NCBI RefSeq assembly: GCF_003591005.1
Contig: NZ_QYYD01000004.1
Location: forward strand, 62,001 to 126,000
Source of the DNA: Rhodopseudomonas palustris
GTDB taxonomy: Bacteria; Pseudomonadota; Alphaproteobacteria; Rhizobiales; Xanthobacteraceae
Reading direction: 5' to 3'
Length of the DNA: 64,000 bases
This document shows, piece by piece, positions 35,401 through 45,776 of the stretch (positions within the stretch are counted from its first letter, which is position 1; the number at the start of each line of letters is the position of its first letter). Both the position numbers and the translations under genes were made by a program. Under the pieces are notes generated by a model. It saw only the letters and a list, made by a program, of their open reading frames with translations, had not been told where the DNA came from and did not search any database.

Positions 35401-36181
35401 CGACCAAATTGTCGCGCTGATGCGCGATGTCCTGCAGCAGGGCGCGGATGCGGACTTCGTTGTCGGAGTAAGCGCGTTCCAGCGCCGAGACTTCGTTGGC
35501 CACCAGGGTTTCGAGTTCGCCCGCGCGCGCGATCGCACGCTCGACGCCGTCGCCCATCGCGGCGACCTCGCGGCGGATCGCCTGGCCCACGGTGACGACG
35601 GAATCGCTGGCCGCAATTTCGGGTTCCGAGAACCGGATCGCCACCTGCGCCATCGACTGCGCGATCATGCGCAGCTCCTGGCCGCGCCAGGTGAGGCTGG
35701 CGAGGAAGTAGAACAGCATGATCGGCGCGACGAACAACGCGATCAACCCGACCAGCGCCAGCACGCCGCCGCTCTGACCGATCATCGCCTGCAGGGCGGG
35801 CAGGAAGCTGATGGTCAGCGCGATGCCGCCGAGTACCCAGACGCCGGTGAAGATCGAGGCGAGGGTGTAGACGTTGCGGGCGGGGCGGCCCTTCTGCAGC
35901 GCCTGGAGCAACTGGCCGATGGTCTCGCGATCGTCATTGGCCGGCCGCTGGGCGAAGCGGCGGTCGTCGACCTGTTCGAAACTGGGACGCTCGGCGGTGA
36001 TGCGCGGTTCGGGCGCGCCGTCGTTGACGGCGACGGGCGGGATCAGCTCGGCGTCGCCTGCGAGGCGCGCCGCCGCATCGTTGTCGGTCGCAGCGGGCGC
36101 GTCGCTGATGTTCAGGGCTTCCTGAATCGCGGACAGCGCCACTTCGGTCGGATCTTTGATCTTCTTGGGATTATTCGCCAT
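29408..36181 (-). CDS. gpr: Giant growth-pole-ring (GPR/RgsE-like) membrane-anchored repeat protein
   Basis: A 2257-residue protein. A disordered N-terminus is followed by two membrane helices (about residues 104-128 and 137-163), then an almost continuous helical region. Residues about 625-912 are 13 tandem 22-residue units (pattern STMSTGADQAVELIDDRI). Residues about 1020-1620 are about 13 units of 44 residues (pattern SAREAQTTLV...IRSLSADIERTL), one of which is only 33 long. A Pro/Arg-rich stretch and a compact C-terminal domain (last 110 residues) finish it. Size, two N-terminal helices, apolipoprotein-like repeats and taxonomic group match Agrobacterium GPR and Sinorhizobium RgsE, which form a ring at the growing pole and are needed for polar growth. 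The upstream region carries a CtrA-type box. Homology is by architecture; repeat-rich proteins can mislead. Confidence 0.82.
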   Translation of the reverse strand: MANNPKKIKDPTEVALSAIQEALNISDAPAATDNDAAARLAGDAELIPPVAVNDGAPEPRITAERPSFEQVDDRRFAQRPANDDRETIGQLLQALQKGRPARNVYTLASIFTGVWVLGGIALTISFLPALQAMIGQSGGVLALVGLIALFVAPIMLFYFLASLTWRGQELRMIAQSMAQVAIRFSEPEIAASDSVVTVGQAIRREVAAMGDGVERAIARAGELETLVANEVSALERAYSDNEVRIRALLQDIAHQRDNLVGQAEQVRSAISGVQIDLRHDIALISDAIASRVDEVAKSITSALEERGAHITSALGNAGDNMILALGERGGDLLDRLEEASGETTRAVLEASERLTASLNFKTGHVHDEFVELADRVHEMMNERLDRITADFEQRSVSIVDGISERTEQVHDSLKNSSDSLLLELELRSDDLVSKIDDAGNRLADQILTSGDKASEALDVTVNTLVAKVVSQTESAHDTLSLQMSAFDDLVKQQGSELAEKFARDSGTLGALITRHISEFDRTVKTYGGEIVERMGQRTEDISSTLKSYVDNFDQRVTSRGGELSATLDQRLSHFENVFDTRVSSLDGSLEGKIKLFDDSVGTHLRTFDENFASRAQSVTETIDGRIERLTETLTSGSSQAIDLISERITQLSSTMSTGATEAVELIDNRITQLSTTMSGGVTQAVGLIEDRIGQLTTTMSTGANEAVELIDGRVTQLTATMSTGADQAVELIDDRISRLNSTMTTGANQAVELIDDRINQLNSTMTTGADQAVGQIDNRIAQLSSAISSGADQAVGLFDDRIARLSSTMSTGTGQAVGLMDERIAQLLVTMSSGTNQAVELIDDRIAQLSSTMSIGTSQVVELIDTRIGRLGETLTAGAAQAIESIDWRLSHLTNSLTDGTAQAISAIDARIANVTETIDGRSNGLAATVTARFQDIHDGLERRVGTVLTDIDLRVSQFEDLLGARVEAVAGRFENTGREASSLLMARAEELSQGIRSHVSDAERSLINLAISTTDTIQTGTRSAKEAMLSVSTEVGAQLQLTSSEVERALTAVGTNAASTVLASATEAQTKLASVSGDTLAQIRSLSADIERTLAVAGTSTAASVLAGAREAQTTLVSTSTDVTNEIRALTAEIQRTLTDVGGTTATAVLTSAREAQTTLVTSSSDVANQIRSLSADIERTLTSAGDATSASVLAGAREAQTTLVSSTSDVANQLRSLTTDIERTLSGAGDQTAASVLSSAREAQTTLVSASSEITGQIRSLSTDIERTLYAAGNATAESVLGGARAAQTRLVAASEQAAERVKAISEEVQRTLSEAGSTTANAIVAGAREAQTALVTASSEASTQVVSLAGDIERRLTAASAATIETILSGTREAQQTLVATSAEASSQVKALTSDVERTLTAAGTASVGAIMSSARDLQGTLITASTTASDQVRTLAAEVERTLITAGKTSAESIVAGAREAQTSLATASTDAVNHVKSLTVDVERTLTTVSAAAASTILGSAREVQSTLTSSTSEAAGQIKAISADIERTILGSAREAQSALSTSTSEAASQIKAISADIERTLAGVTTNTTDNIQVSAAAAQTALVAVSNEVSSKIKSTSAEIERSVFAASGSFGSTMTAKTDEIVSYVQQQADRLSQIVDSKRGVLVEALSGKTNQLTVDIDRVTTDALNAIETRGKSFSNAIIANGNDVARSINGAGDLATGAINKSLKDLELASRSAIDQSRQVSVAAVTEMQETSKILRSDTVALFERLREGNILLQEVLTGAHENLNSLERALVTRVADFVATMNDVNARSTAATQGLEDQLSGFHGKTSQALADLNALSEQFEAHGRALAQAAELVQQSNRSASASVGERKEALESLVTTIDLRTTDLDQRLTRFTSLLDESLAAAEERARDIARVVAETAGAGSTTITQQFEAVRAAAEHERELTTAAMQQVYQQGTQQADALFKQSADRFAAIVQGIKQMASEMHTELESTREELRRGVLEIPQEAAESTAQMRKVIVDQIEALAELNRIVARHGRGMDVVPTSRATTVREEEPMLVAAGGGRGEPVARVAEPMPRSEPAPRSAPRRDTSAATLPPPDLGLHGPAPRRTDAPPVAPAADQDRDGWLSDLLNRAETTPEREAPRGRAPQQAVGGNPLESLSLDIGRLMDRNLVLEMWDRYQRGEAKAFTKRLYTPAGQKAFDEVARKYRADRAFKQTVDRYIAEFERLLDEVARDERGPQALRTHLSSETGLVYTLLAHAAGRLG
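31320..33120 (-). repeat. Intragenic 132-bp (44-codon) tandem repeat array
   Basis: About 13 diverged tandem copies of a 44-codon unit inside the giant gene. One copy (DNA about 31488-31690) is 33 codons long: the shared string TCGATGTCGGCGGAGATCGC recurs exactly 99 bp apart at 31488 and 31587, instead of 132 bp. All lengths are multiples of 11 codons. Confidence 0.85.
33445..34310 (-). repeat. Intragenic 66-bp (22-codon) tandem repeat array
   Basis: Thirteen tandem 22-residue units inside the giant gene. Conserved positions are I-x2-L at the start, MSTG in the middle, and Q/EAV-x2-ID-x-R at the end. There are no gaps between units. Confidence 0.9.
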
Positions 36182-36595
36182 GTGACCTACGCCCTCGCTC
36201 TACGCATCCGGGGCCACTGCAATATTAGACGTGCAGCCTGCCAGCCGGCCTTGATGGTCAGCCGGCGCGGTCGAACCCCCTCGACACCGGACTTTTCTCC
36301 ACCACTTCCTCAAACATCCTATTGGCTGGGTGCCTCGAATGAAATGGAGAACGTTAAGACATTCTTAATCATCGTTAACGGGATCGGCTGCTAAGCCCTT
36401 TTGGCGGCGCGAAAATCCGCGTTTGCCCCAGAAACGGCAGCAAATTACCGAAAAACTGGCCTCAAACTTGCGAGGGTGTCCCGAAATGATCCGTTAACCT
36501 TTCCCGTGCTTCCCTTGGGAAAACCTTCACCGCCTCGCGGAGCGGCGTTGTACGGGAGGCTGATTTTGTCGCTGCGGGTTGAACGGATTGAGTGG
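36182..36595. other. Divergent regulatory region between gpr and the Hpt gene, 414 bp
   Basis: Noticeably AT-richer than its surroundings around 36330-36500. It holds the CtrA-type site at 36354-36368, an adjacent TTAAC at 36375-36379 and a further TTAAC at 36494-36498. No gene is supported, although a weak upstream frame of the Hpt gene runs through it. Confidence 0.6.
36354..36379. promoter_or_regulatory. CtrA-type binding site (TTAA-N7-TTAA) with an adjacent TTAAC
   Basis: TTAA at 36354-36357, seven bases, then TTAA at 36365-36368: the exact CtrA full-site spacing. Six bases later is TTAAC at 36375-36379. It lies about 175-200 bp before the gpr start and about 220-240 bp before the Hpt start. 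Confidence 0.65.
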
Positions 36596-36937
36596 ATGGC
36601 GTCACCGCCTCTGGTGCCCGAATTCGCGATCGACGAGGCGCATCTCGAGCGGATGACGCTGGGCGATGTGGCGCTGGAACGCGAAGTGCTGCGGATGTTT
36701 TCGGCGCAAGCCGCCAGCGTGGTGGCGCTGCTGGCGTCGTGGCCGGCCGATGCCGCCGCGCTGGCGCATACGTTGAAGGGCTCCGCCCGTGCGATCGGAG
36801 CATTCGCGGTGGCCGACGCCGCTGGTGATCTGGAAGATGCGCTGAGGCAGGGCGCGGATGCGGCCGAGTTGCTCGCCGTGCTGGAGGCCGCGGTCGACCT
36901 TGCCCGCGGGGCGATCGCCGACCGGCTGGAACGCTGA
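36596..36937 (+). CDS. Hpt-domain phosphotransfer protein
   Basis: A protein of about 113 residues made of one Hpt four-helix domain. The phosphorylated histidine is in AHTLKGSARAIGA, the canonical H-x-LKG-SA-x3-GA motif. It would relay phosphate between hybrid kinases and response regulators. The ATG at 36596 begins just before the domain; a TTG at 36566 with GGGAGG at 36554-36559 is an attractive alternative that adds 10 residues. No kinase or regulator is adjacent. Its place beside a CtrA-type box and a polar growth gene makes a cell-cycle relay possible but unproven. Confidence 0.85.
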   Translation: MASPPLVPEFAIDEAHLERMTLGDVALEREVLRMFSAQAASVVALLASWPADAAALAHTLKGSARAIGAFAVADAAGDLEDALRQGADAAELLAVLEAAVDLARGAIADRLER

Positions 36938-37107
36938 GCTCTGTTTGCCGGCCGGGTGACGGCCACGGCCGGCGGACGCGGCGAAAGCACGATCAGGCGG
37001 AGCCGGTTTTTGCCGGCCGCGGCGCTGGCGGAAAGCCGACCGACCCGCTATAGGACAGCCCGTCATCCTTTCCCTGTCAGAACCTGCAGAGCGTCCGACG
37101 AGCAATC

Positions 37108-37428
37108 ATGGCCAAGATTCACTTTGTTGATCATTCCGGAGAGACCCGCACGGTCGACGTCGAGAACGGCGCGACAGTGATGGAAGCGGCGATCCGCAAC
37201 GCCATCCCCGGCATCGAGGCCGAATGCGGCGGCGCCTGCGCCTGCGCGACATGCCACGTCTACGTCGACGAGGCCTGGCGTGAGAAGGTCGGCGGCCCGT
37301 CGCCGATGGAAGAAGACATGCTCGACTTTGGCTACGATGTGCGCCCGAACTCGCGGCTGTCGTGCCAGATCAAGGTCTCGGACGAACTCGACGGCCTCGT
37401 GGTGTCGACGCCGGACCGCCAGGCCTGA
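37108..37428 (+). CDS. [2Fe-2S] ferredoxin (adrenodoxin/PuxB type)
   Basis: A 106-residue ferredoxin. Cluster ligands are C40, C46, C49 (C-x5-C-x2-C in [12 protein letters not shown]) and C86 in RLSCQI, the adrenodoxin/ISC spacing. C44 lies inside the loop and is not a ligand by this pattern. It resembles R. palustris PuxB, a [2Fe-2S] ferredoxin studied with P450 systems. A ferredoxin-NADP reductase gene lies 0.9 kb downstream. It could serve P450s, Fe-S assembly or other heme monooxygenases. Confidence 0.93.
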   Translation: MAKIHFVDHSGETRTVDVENGATVMEAAIRNAIPGIEAECGGACACATCHVYVDEAWREKVGGPSPMEEDMLDFGYDVRPNSRLSCQIKVSDELDGLVVSTPDRQA

Positions 37429-37437
37429 GCGCGTTCC

Positions 37438-37457
37438 GACCGACTGGGATGTCGGTC
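37438..37457 (+). other. Hairpin after the ferredoxin gene
   Basis: GACCGAC-TGGGAT-GTCGGTC is a 7-bp stem with a 6-nt loop, 10 bp after the stop. There is no T-tract, so it is at best a weak terminator or mRNA 3' stabiliser. Confidence 0.45.
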
Positions 37458-37526
37458 TGAATCCTGACCTAAGCTTCTCGGTCAATAACCAGCGTCCTTC
37501 TGGATCGCTTGGTCTGCCAAGAACTC

Positions 37527-37616
37527 CGTCATGGCCGGGCTTGTCCCGGCCATCCACGCCTTTTTCGCGTTTCACTCAGCAAGGCGTGGATGCCCGGCAC
37601 AAGGCCGGGCATGACG
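37527..37616. repeat. Palindromic intergenic repeat, family A copy 2
   Basis: Arms CGTCATGGCCGGGCTTGTCC and GGCACAAGGCCGGGCATGACG (offset), with inner ATCCACGCCTT and AAGGCGTGGAT. Very similar to the copy at 49280-49367, including the CTCAGCAAGGCGTGGATGCC-like centre (GTCAGCAAGG there). Confidence 0.87.
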
Positions 37617-37664
37617 CGCGGAAGCGAACCGGCCTCACCCGAAGGCAGCGGGTGCGCGAAGTTC

Positions 37665-38135
37665 TTACGACGAAGTCGGAGCCTCCTCTGCAAAGCCGCG
37701 GCGCCACCAGCGGGACAGGTCGGCGGTCAGTTGCTCGCTGAGCGGCGCCGGCTTGCGGCTCACGGCATCGACCAGCACGTTGACGGCGCGCGCCGAGGCG
37801 ATACAGACGCCGTCCGAGAACACCACCTGATCGAAATGCGCCGAGGTGCGGCCGAGCTTCACCAGCCCGATGCCGAGCTCGATGGTGCCCGGCCAGTGCA
37901 GTTCGCTGCGGAAGTGGATGTCGAGCCGGACCAGCACCCAGGCCTGCCCGGGCGGGATCAGCCCGCGCGCCGGGTCCTTCATCAGCGTGACGCGGCTGGT
38001 CTCGAAATAGCTGGCGTAGACAGCGTTATTGACGTGGTTGTTGGGATCGAGGTCGGCGAACCGGACGTTGTCGGACATGCGGTACGGGAAGTCGTCGAGC
38101 TGCGGCAGTTCGCGGTCGCGGGATCGTGCGGTCAA
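37665..38135 (-). CDS. Hotdog-fold acyl-CoA thioesterase (4HBT family)
   Basis: A protein of about 156 residues with the 4HBT/FcbC-like signature VRFADLDPNNHVNNAVYASYFE, whose D-x-N-x-H-NN pattern contains the catalytic aspartate. It hydrolyses an acyl-CoA; the chain is not predictable. The best start is a TTG at 38135 with GGAGAA 6 nt upstream on the minus strand. Divergent from the ferredoxin reductase gene. Confidence 0.85.
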   Translation of the reverse strand: MTARSRDRELPQLDDFPYRMSDNVRFADLDPNNHVNNAVYASYFETSRVTLMKDPARGLIPPGQAWVLVRLDIHFRSELHWPGTIELGIGLVKLGRTSAHFDQVVFSDGVCIASARAVNVLVDAVSRKPAPLSEQLTADLSRWWRRGFAEEAPTSS

Positions 38136-38294
38136 GGGCCATTCTCCGGGCTTTTGCCGTCCATTGAGCCCAGTTCTTGAGCTAGAACAAGGTAGCACCG
38201 CCTAATTATGGCTTTTCTCCCCCGCCCGGCTTGGCTAGACAAGCCGCGGCCGGACCGCCCCGCGTCCGAAAATTCTTCAACACGAAAAGAATAA

Positions 38295-39326
<1,032 letters not shown>

Positions 39327-39682
39327 GCGAGCGCCGCTTCGGCGGGGCTGGTTGTTTGCCATTCAAGATGAGGGCGCGCCAATCGGTGCGCCCTTTGATT
39401 TTGCGGCATTGGGCATGCGTGGCGGCACGATCGAATTCACAGGAAACCGCAGTTGCGGCCCTCATCGTCGGCGCAAAGCGTTGACCTTCAAGAAGGTTCA
39501 TTTGGCCGGCCGGAGCTCCAACGGACGACCGACGGGACCGGATCCACGCGCGATCAATTGCGTGGGATCGGAACGCGCCTGGAAGCGTTGATTTCCGCCC
39601 GCGTTGCTGAAGGCGACCCCGCGCTGCGCGGGATTCTCTTGCACGATCGCGGAGTTCAAACCGCCCAAGCAGCGAGTCACGG
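39327..39682. other. Intergenic region, 356 bp
   Basis: Contains a terminator just after the FNR gene. The remainder shows no supported gene, and no clear promoter for the kinase is visible. Confidence 0.5.
39371..39402 (+). terminator. Intrinsic terminator of the ferredoxin reductase gene
   Basis: AGGGCGCGCC-AATC-GGTGCGCCCT (one G-U pair) at 39371-39394 followed by TTGATTTT. Confidence 0.82.
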
Positions 39683-40837
39683 ATGAGCGTTTCGGCCCAA
39701 ACACCGACCCGACATCGACTAGCGGATTTCATTCGGCATCATCAGGCCGCCATCGTCGAAGAGTGGGTCGCGTTCGCCCGCACCCGCTCGCCCGCGAGCG
39801 AAGGGATGACCAAGCTCGCCCTCAAGGATCATGTGGTCGACATCCTGCGGTTCGTCGTCACCGACATCGAGACGCCGCAGACCTCGCACGAACACCGCGA
39901 AAAATCGCTGGGCCTCGACGCCGATGACGACCCGGCAGTCGACAGCGCGGCCGAAGTTCACGCGACACTGCGCCTCGCAGACGGGTTCGACATCGACCAG
40001 ATGGTTTCCGAGTATCGTGCCTTGCGTGCCAGTGTGGTCAGGCAGTGGACTGCGCAGCAGGGCGTCATGGACGCGCAGGACGTCTATGACCTCACCCGCT
40101 TCAACGAAGCCATCGACCAGGCGATGACCGAGTCGATCGCTCACTACACCAAAACCATCAATGCCTCTCGCAACCTGTTCCTCGGAATTCTCGGGCACGA
40201 CCTGCGCAATCCGATCACCGCCGCCTCGATGGCGGCCGCCTGGCTGAAGCGGTCGGGCACGATCGATGCGAAGCAAGGGAAGGTCGTGTCGGAGCTCGGC
40301 AAGGCTCTGCAGCGCGCGACGCGGATGCTGAATGACCTGTTCGATCTCACCCGCTCGTCGTTCGGGACCGACATTCCGGTCAGCAAATCCGACACCGACA
40401 TGGCGGCGCTGTGCGAGGACATTGCGGACGAACTACGTCATGTCCATCAGGATCGACGCATCATCGTGTCGCACAAGGGCGACCCGCGCGGGCGCTGGGA
40501 TCCGGCGCGGATGGGCCAGGTGCTGTCCAATCTGCTCGGCAACGCCAGCCAGCATGGCGACGGTGCCAAGCCGATCACCGTGACGGTCGCGGGCGACAAA
40601 GCCGACACCGTCCGCATCAGCGTGCACAATCACGGCGCGCCGATTCCCGCCGAGAGCCAGAAGACGATCTTCGAATCCTGGATGCGCGGGCAGGCCGGAG
40701 AGACCTCCGAGCAACCTCATCTCGGGCTGGGGTTGTATATTGCGAAGCTGATTGTCGAAGCCCACACCGGCACGATCGAACTCACGTCCGATGAGGCCGC
40801 GGGGACGACGTTCATGGTCGAACTGCCGCGCGAGTGA
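39683..40837 (+). CDS. Soluble sensor histidine kinase with RsbRD-like N-terminal domain
   Basis: A 384-residue kinase without membrane segments. Residues about 10-150 match the RsbRD N-terminal (globin-like) sensor pattern (FIRHHQAAIVEEWVAFAR). The HisKA H-box is FLGILGHDLRNPI near residue 170. The ATPase domain has the N-box NLLGNASQHG and the G-box LGLGLYIAKLIVEAH. No response regulator is adjacent, so it is an orphan kinase. The ATG has only a weak GAGTCACGG upstream. The RsbRD domain suggests a link to general stress signalling, as inference. Confidence 0.88.
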   Translation: MSVSAQTPTRHRLADFIRHHQAAIVEEWVAFARTRSPASEGMTKLALKDHVVDILRFVVTDIETPQTSHEHREKSLGLDADDDPAVDSAAEVHATLRLADGFDIDQMVSEYRALRASVVRQWTAQQGVMDAQDVYDLTRFNEAIDQAMTESIAHYTKTINASRNLFLGILGHDLRNPITAASMAAAWLKRSGTIDAKQGKVVSELGKALQRATRMLNDLFDLTRSSFGTDIPVSKSDTDMAALCEDIADELRHVHQDRRIIVSHKGDPRGRWDPARMGQVLSNLLGNASQHGDGAKPITVTVAGDKADTVRISVHNHGAPIPAESQKTIFESWMRGQAGETSEQPHLGLGLYIAKLIVEAHTGTIELTSDEAAGTTFMVELPRE

Positions 40838-40970
40838 GCTCGCTGGCGGCACACTCTTGCGCTCGTGGACCGAGTTGCGCACACTCGAATCGAGCGCGTA
40901 CGCGAATGGCCGCAGCGGTGCTTCCGGCATTCGCCGTCACTGCAGCGGAGAATCTGCTCGAGACCAGCCG

Positions 40971-42245
40971 ATGAAGCTAGCCTTGACGTCCCGCCGCAAG
41001 CGGCAATTCGTGATCTTCTCCTCGCGCTCGAAGCGGCGGGCGATCTTTCTGGCCGGCGGGCTGTTCATCGGCGTAGCCGCGGCGGCGCTGGCGTGGCTGG
41101 CGGATCTGGCGCAGGACGCGTTCGCCGTGCTGCTCGCGCATTCGCGCTATTGGCCGCTGCTGATCACGCCGCTCGGTTTTCTGCTCTCGGTGTATCTCAC
41201 CAATCGCTTTTTCCCGAACGCGGGCGGCAGCGGCATTCCGCAGGCGATCGCGGCGCGGCATCTGACCGATCAAGGCGCGCGCGGCCGGCTGGTGTCGCTG
41301 CGTGCGGCGGTCGGCAAGTTCGTTCTGACGCTGTTCGGCCTGCTGGTCGGCGCCTCGGTCGGGCGCGAAGGGCCGACGGTGCAGATCGGCGCCTCGATCA
41401 TGTTCGCGCTGGGCCGGCTGTCGCCGCGGCGGCAGCCGGCGCTGATCCTGGCCGGCGCTTCGGCCGGCGTCGCGGCGGCGTTCAACACGCCGCTCGCCGG
41501 CATCATCTTCGGCATCGAGGAAATGAGCCGCTCGTTCGAGACCCGTGCCAGCACGCTGATCATCGCCGCGGTGGTGGCGGCCGGTCTCACCTCGATCGCG
41601 CTGCTCGGCAACTACACATACTTCGGCAGCAGCCCGATGGGGCTGCGCGGCGGGCTCGACTGGCTGGCGATCCCGGCCTGCGGCATCGTCGGCGGTCTGG
41701 CCGGCGGGCTGTTCAACCGCGCGGTGGTGACGGCCGGGACGATCGCGCTGCTCAATCGCCGGCCCTTGCTGCTCGCGCTCGGCTGCGGCTTCGCGGTGGC
41801 GCTGTGCGGCCTCGCTTCAAACGACGCCATCTACGGCACCAGCTACGGCCAGGTGAAATCCGCGCTGGAAAGCGGCACGCCGCTGCCGGGCGATTTCGGC
41901 GTCTTGAAGCTGCTCGCCACCGCGCTGTCGTCGATCAGCGGTCTGCCGGGCGGCATCTTCTCGCCGTCGCTGGCCGTCGGCGCCGGGCTCGGCAGCAATA
42001 TCGCGGCGCTGTTCGCCGGCACGCCGGTGGCGGCGATCATGCTGCTCGGCATGGTGTCGTATTTCTCCGGCGTGGTGCAGGCGCCGATCACCGCCTTCGT
42101 CATCGTGATCGAAATGACCGACAACCACGCGATGGTGATCCCGGTGATGGCCGCCTCGCTGCTTGCTTATGCGACCTCGCGCCTGATCGCCGAGGAGGGC
42201 ATCTACCACGCGCTGGCGAAACGGTTCGTGCCGGCGGCGGTGTAG
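40971..42245 (+). CDS. ClC-family chloride channel/transporter
   Basis: A 424-residue protein with many membrane helices. All ClC selectivity motifs are present: GSGIPQA (the central serine favours chloride), GREGPTVQ with the gating glutamate, and GGIFSPSLAVGAGLG. There are no C-terminal CBS domains. The ATG at 40971 opens the family N-terminus; the frame upstream overlaps the kinase. Bacterial ClC proteins exchange chloride for protons in acid resistance or act as channels. Confidence 0.93.
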   Translation: MKLALTSRRKRQFVIFSSRSKRRAIFLAGGLFIGVAAAALAWLADLAQDAFAVLLAHSRYWPLLITPLGFLLSVYLTNRFFPNAGGSGIPQAIAARHLTDQGARGRLVSLRAAVGKFVLTLFGLLVGASVGREGPTVQIGASIMFALGRLSPRRQPALILAGASAGVAAAFNTPLAGIIFGIEEMSRSFETRASTLIIAAVVAAGLTSIALLGNYTYFGSSPMGLRGGLDWLAIPACGIVGGLAGGLFNRAVVTAGTIALLNRRPLLLALGCGFAVALCGLASNDAIYGTSYGQVKSALESGTPLPGDFGVLKLLATALSSISGLPGGIFSPSLAVGAGLGSNIAALFAGTPVAAIMLLGMVSYFSGVVQAPITAFVIVIEMTDNHAMVIPVMAASLLAYATSRLIAEEGIYHALAKRFVPAAV

Positions 42246-42274
42246 TCCATTTCTGCTTATGATAGAAACACCGC

Positions 42275-42410
42275 CGTCATCCTGAGGCGCCCGCTGGGCC
42301 GCGCTGTGCGCGGCGCTGCGGGCCTCGAAGGATGAGCCACGTACACCTTGGGCCGCATCCTTCCTGGCCGCATCCTTCGAGGCGCGCTACGCGCGCACCT
42401 CAGGATGACG
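42275..42410. repeat. Palindromic intergenic repeat, family D
   Basis: Perfect 13-bp outer arms CGTCATCCTGAGG and CCTCAGGATGACG, with inner CCTCGAAGGATG and CATCCTTCGAGG arms. It lies between the convergent ClC and rmd genes. Confidence 0.87.
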
Positions 42411-42439
42411 ACTCCGCAGTAAGGATAAGCCGTATCGCC

Positions 42440-43410
42440 TCAACTGGCGCGCGATCGCTGATCCGTGAGCACGTCGGCGAGGGTTTGGTCGAAAGTGATC
42501 TGCGGCATCCAGCCGAGCAGCTCGCGGGCGCGGGTCGCGTCGCCGAGGATGATATCGGTGGCGTCGCCGGTGCCGCGGGCGGGATCGTTGTGCACCTCGA
42601 TCGGCACTCGCGCCATCGCCAAGAGTTGCTGCAGCACGTCGCCGATCCGGCGCGGCACGCCGGAGGCGATGTTGAGGATGGTGCCGGGCGCCAAGCGGTC
42701 GCTGCGTGCGATCGCCGCCACATAGGCATCGGCGACGTCCCGGACGTCGAGGAAATCGCGCTGGCCGTCGAGATTGCCGACCCGAATCTGCGGCGGCGAC
42801 AGGCCGGCTTCGATCCGGGCGATCTGGCGGGCGAAGGCCGGGATGACGAAGGCGTCGGTCTGGCCCGGGCCGGTGTGGTTGAACGGCCGCAAGCGAATGC
42901 AGCGCAGGCCCTTCGCGATCATCGGACCGAGCGCAAGGTCGGCGGCGGCTTTCGAAGCGCCGTATTCGTCGGTCGGCGCCAGCGCCGTGTCCTCGCTGGT
43001 CGGCCGGATCGGCGGGCGATTGCGCCCGTAAGCAAGGCCTGATCCGACGTGCAGCAGCACGCAGTCTGGCGCTGTATCCAGGATCGTTCGCCCGATGATG
43101 CGAACGCCATCAAGATGGACCCGCCAACTCGCCGAGGGATCGGCATTGGCAGCCGCGGGCGCTGCCAATGCGGCGAGATTGACGAGGTGCGTCGGCCGCG
43201 CCGTCGCGATTGCGTCGGCCATTGCTGCGGGGTCGGTGACATCGAGAGCCCCGACGTCCCCGAGCGCGGGGTCTTTGCCGGCGTGGAGAGCCGTCGGGAT
43301 GATCGTCGCGCCGGCGCCGAATCTGGCATGAAGCGCGGCGGCGAGATGCAGGCCGACGAAGCCGGTGGCGCCGGTGATGAGGATCCGCAACGGCGGCGCG
43401 GGCTCAGCCA

Positions 43411-43411
<1 letters not shown>
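42440..43411 (-). CDS. rmd: GDP-6-deoxy-D-mannose reductase-like SDR (Rmd)
   Basis: A 323-residue extended SDR. The glycine motif TGATGFVG is near residue 13 and the catalytic tyrosine/lysine in YGASKAA. RPFNHTGPGQ is typical of Rmd, which reduces GDP-4-keto-6-deoxy-D-mannose to GDP-D-rhamnose. It follows gmd with a 1-nt stop/start overlap (TAATG), so the two act as a pathway. The product would feed O-polysaccharide synthesis by nearby glycosyltransferases. GDP-L-fucose or GDP-talose chemistry is less likely because the epimerase-reductase motifs differ. Confidence 0.85.
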
Positions 43412-45521
<2,110 letters not shown>

Positions 45522-45776
45522 TGTCACCCTCGCTCAAATGATGCACCGCTGGCTGGGCCGGCGGTTGCCGGCGACATAGACCGCGCCGAGCGGGCATTGC
45601 AAGCGAGGCTCCCCGCAGCGTCCGGGGCAAACGGATAAGCCGTTGCGGCCAGACCGGCCCATTGACGCTGCGAAGCCGGACCCGTTACATCGCCGGATCG
45701 ATTTGGTGACCACGCGGGCCTCCGCGGGAAGGTTTCACCCGGCCGTTATGGTCGACGTCAAGCGACGGACAGCTCT

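Noticed and set aside
30674..36394. Very long plus-strand ORFs opposite the giant repeat gene
   Set aside because: They arise because the repeated codons give stop-free complementary frames. Minus-strand coding has coherent heptad/hendecad protein repeats and membrane helices; the opposite frames are Arg/Gly low complexity.
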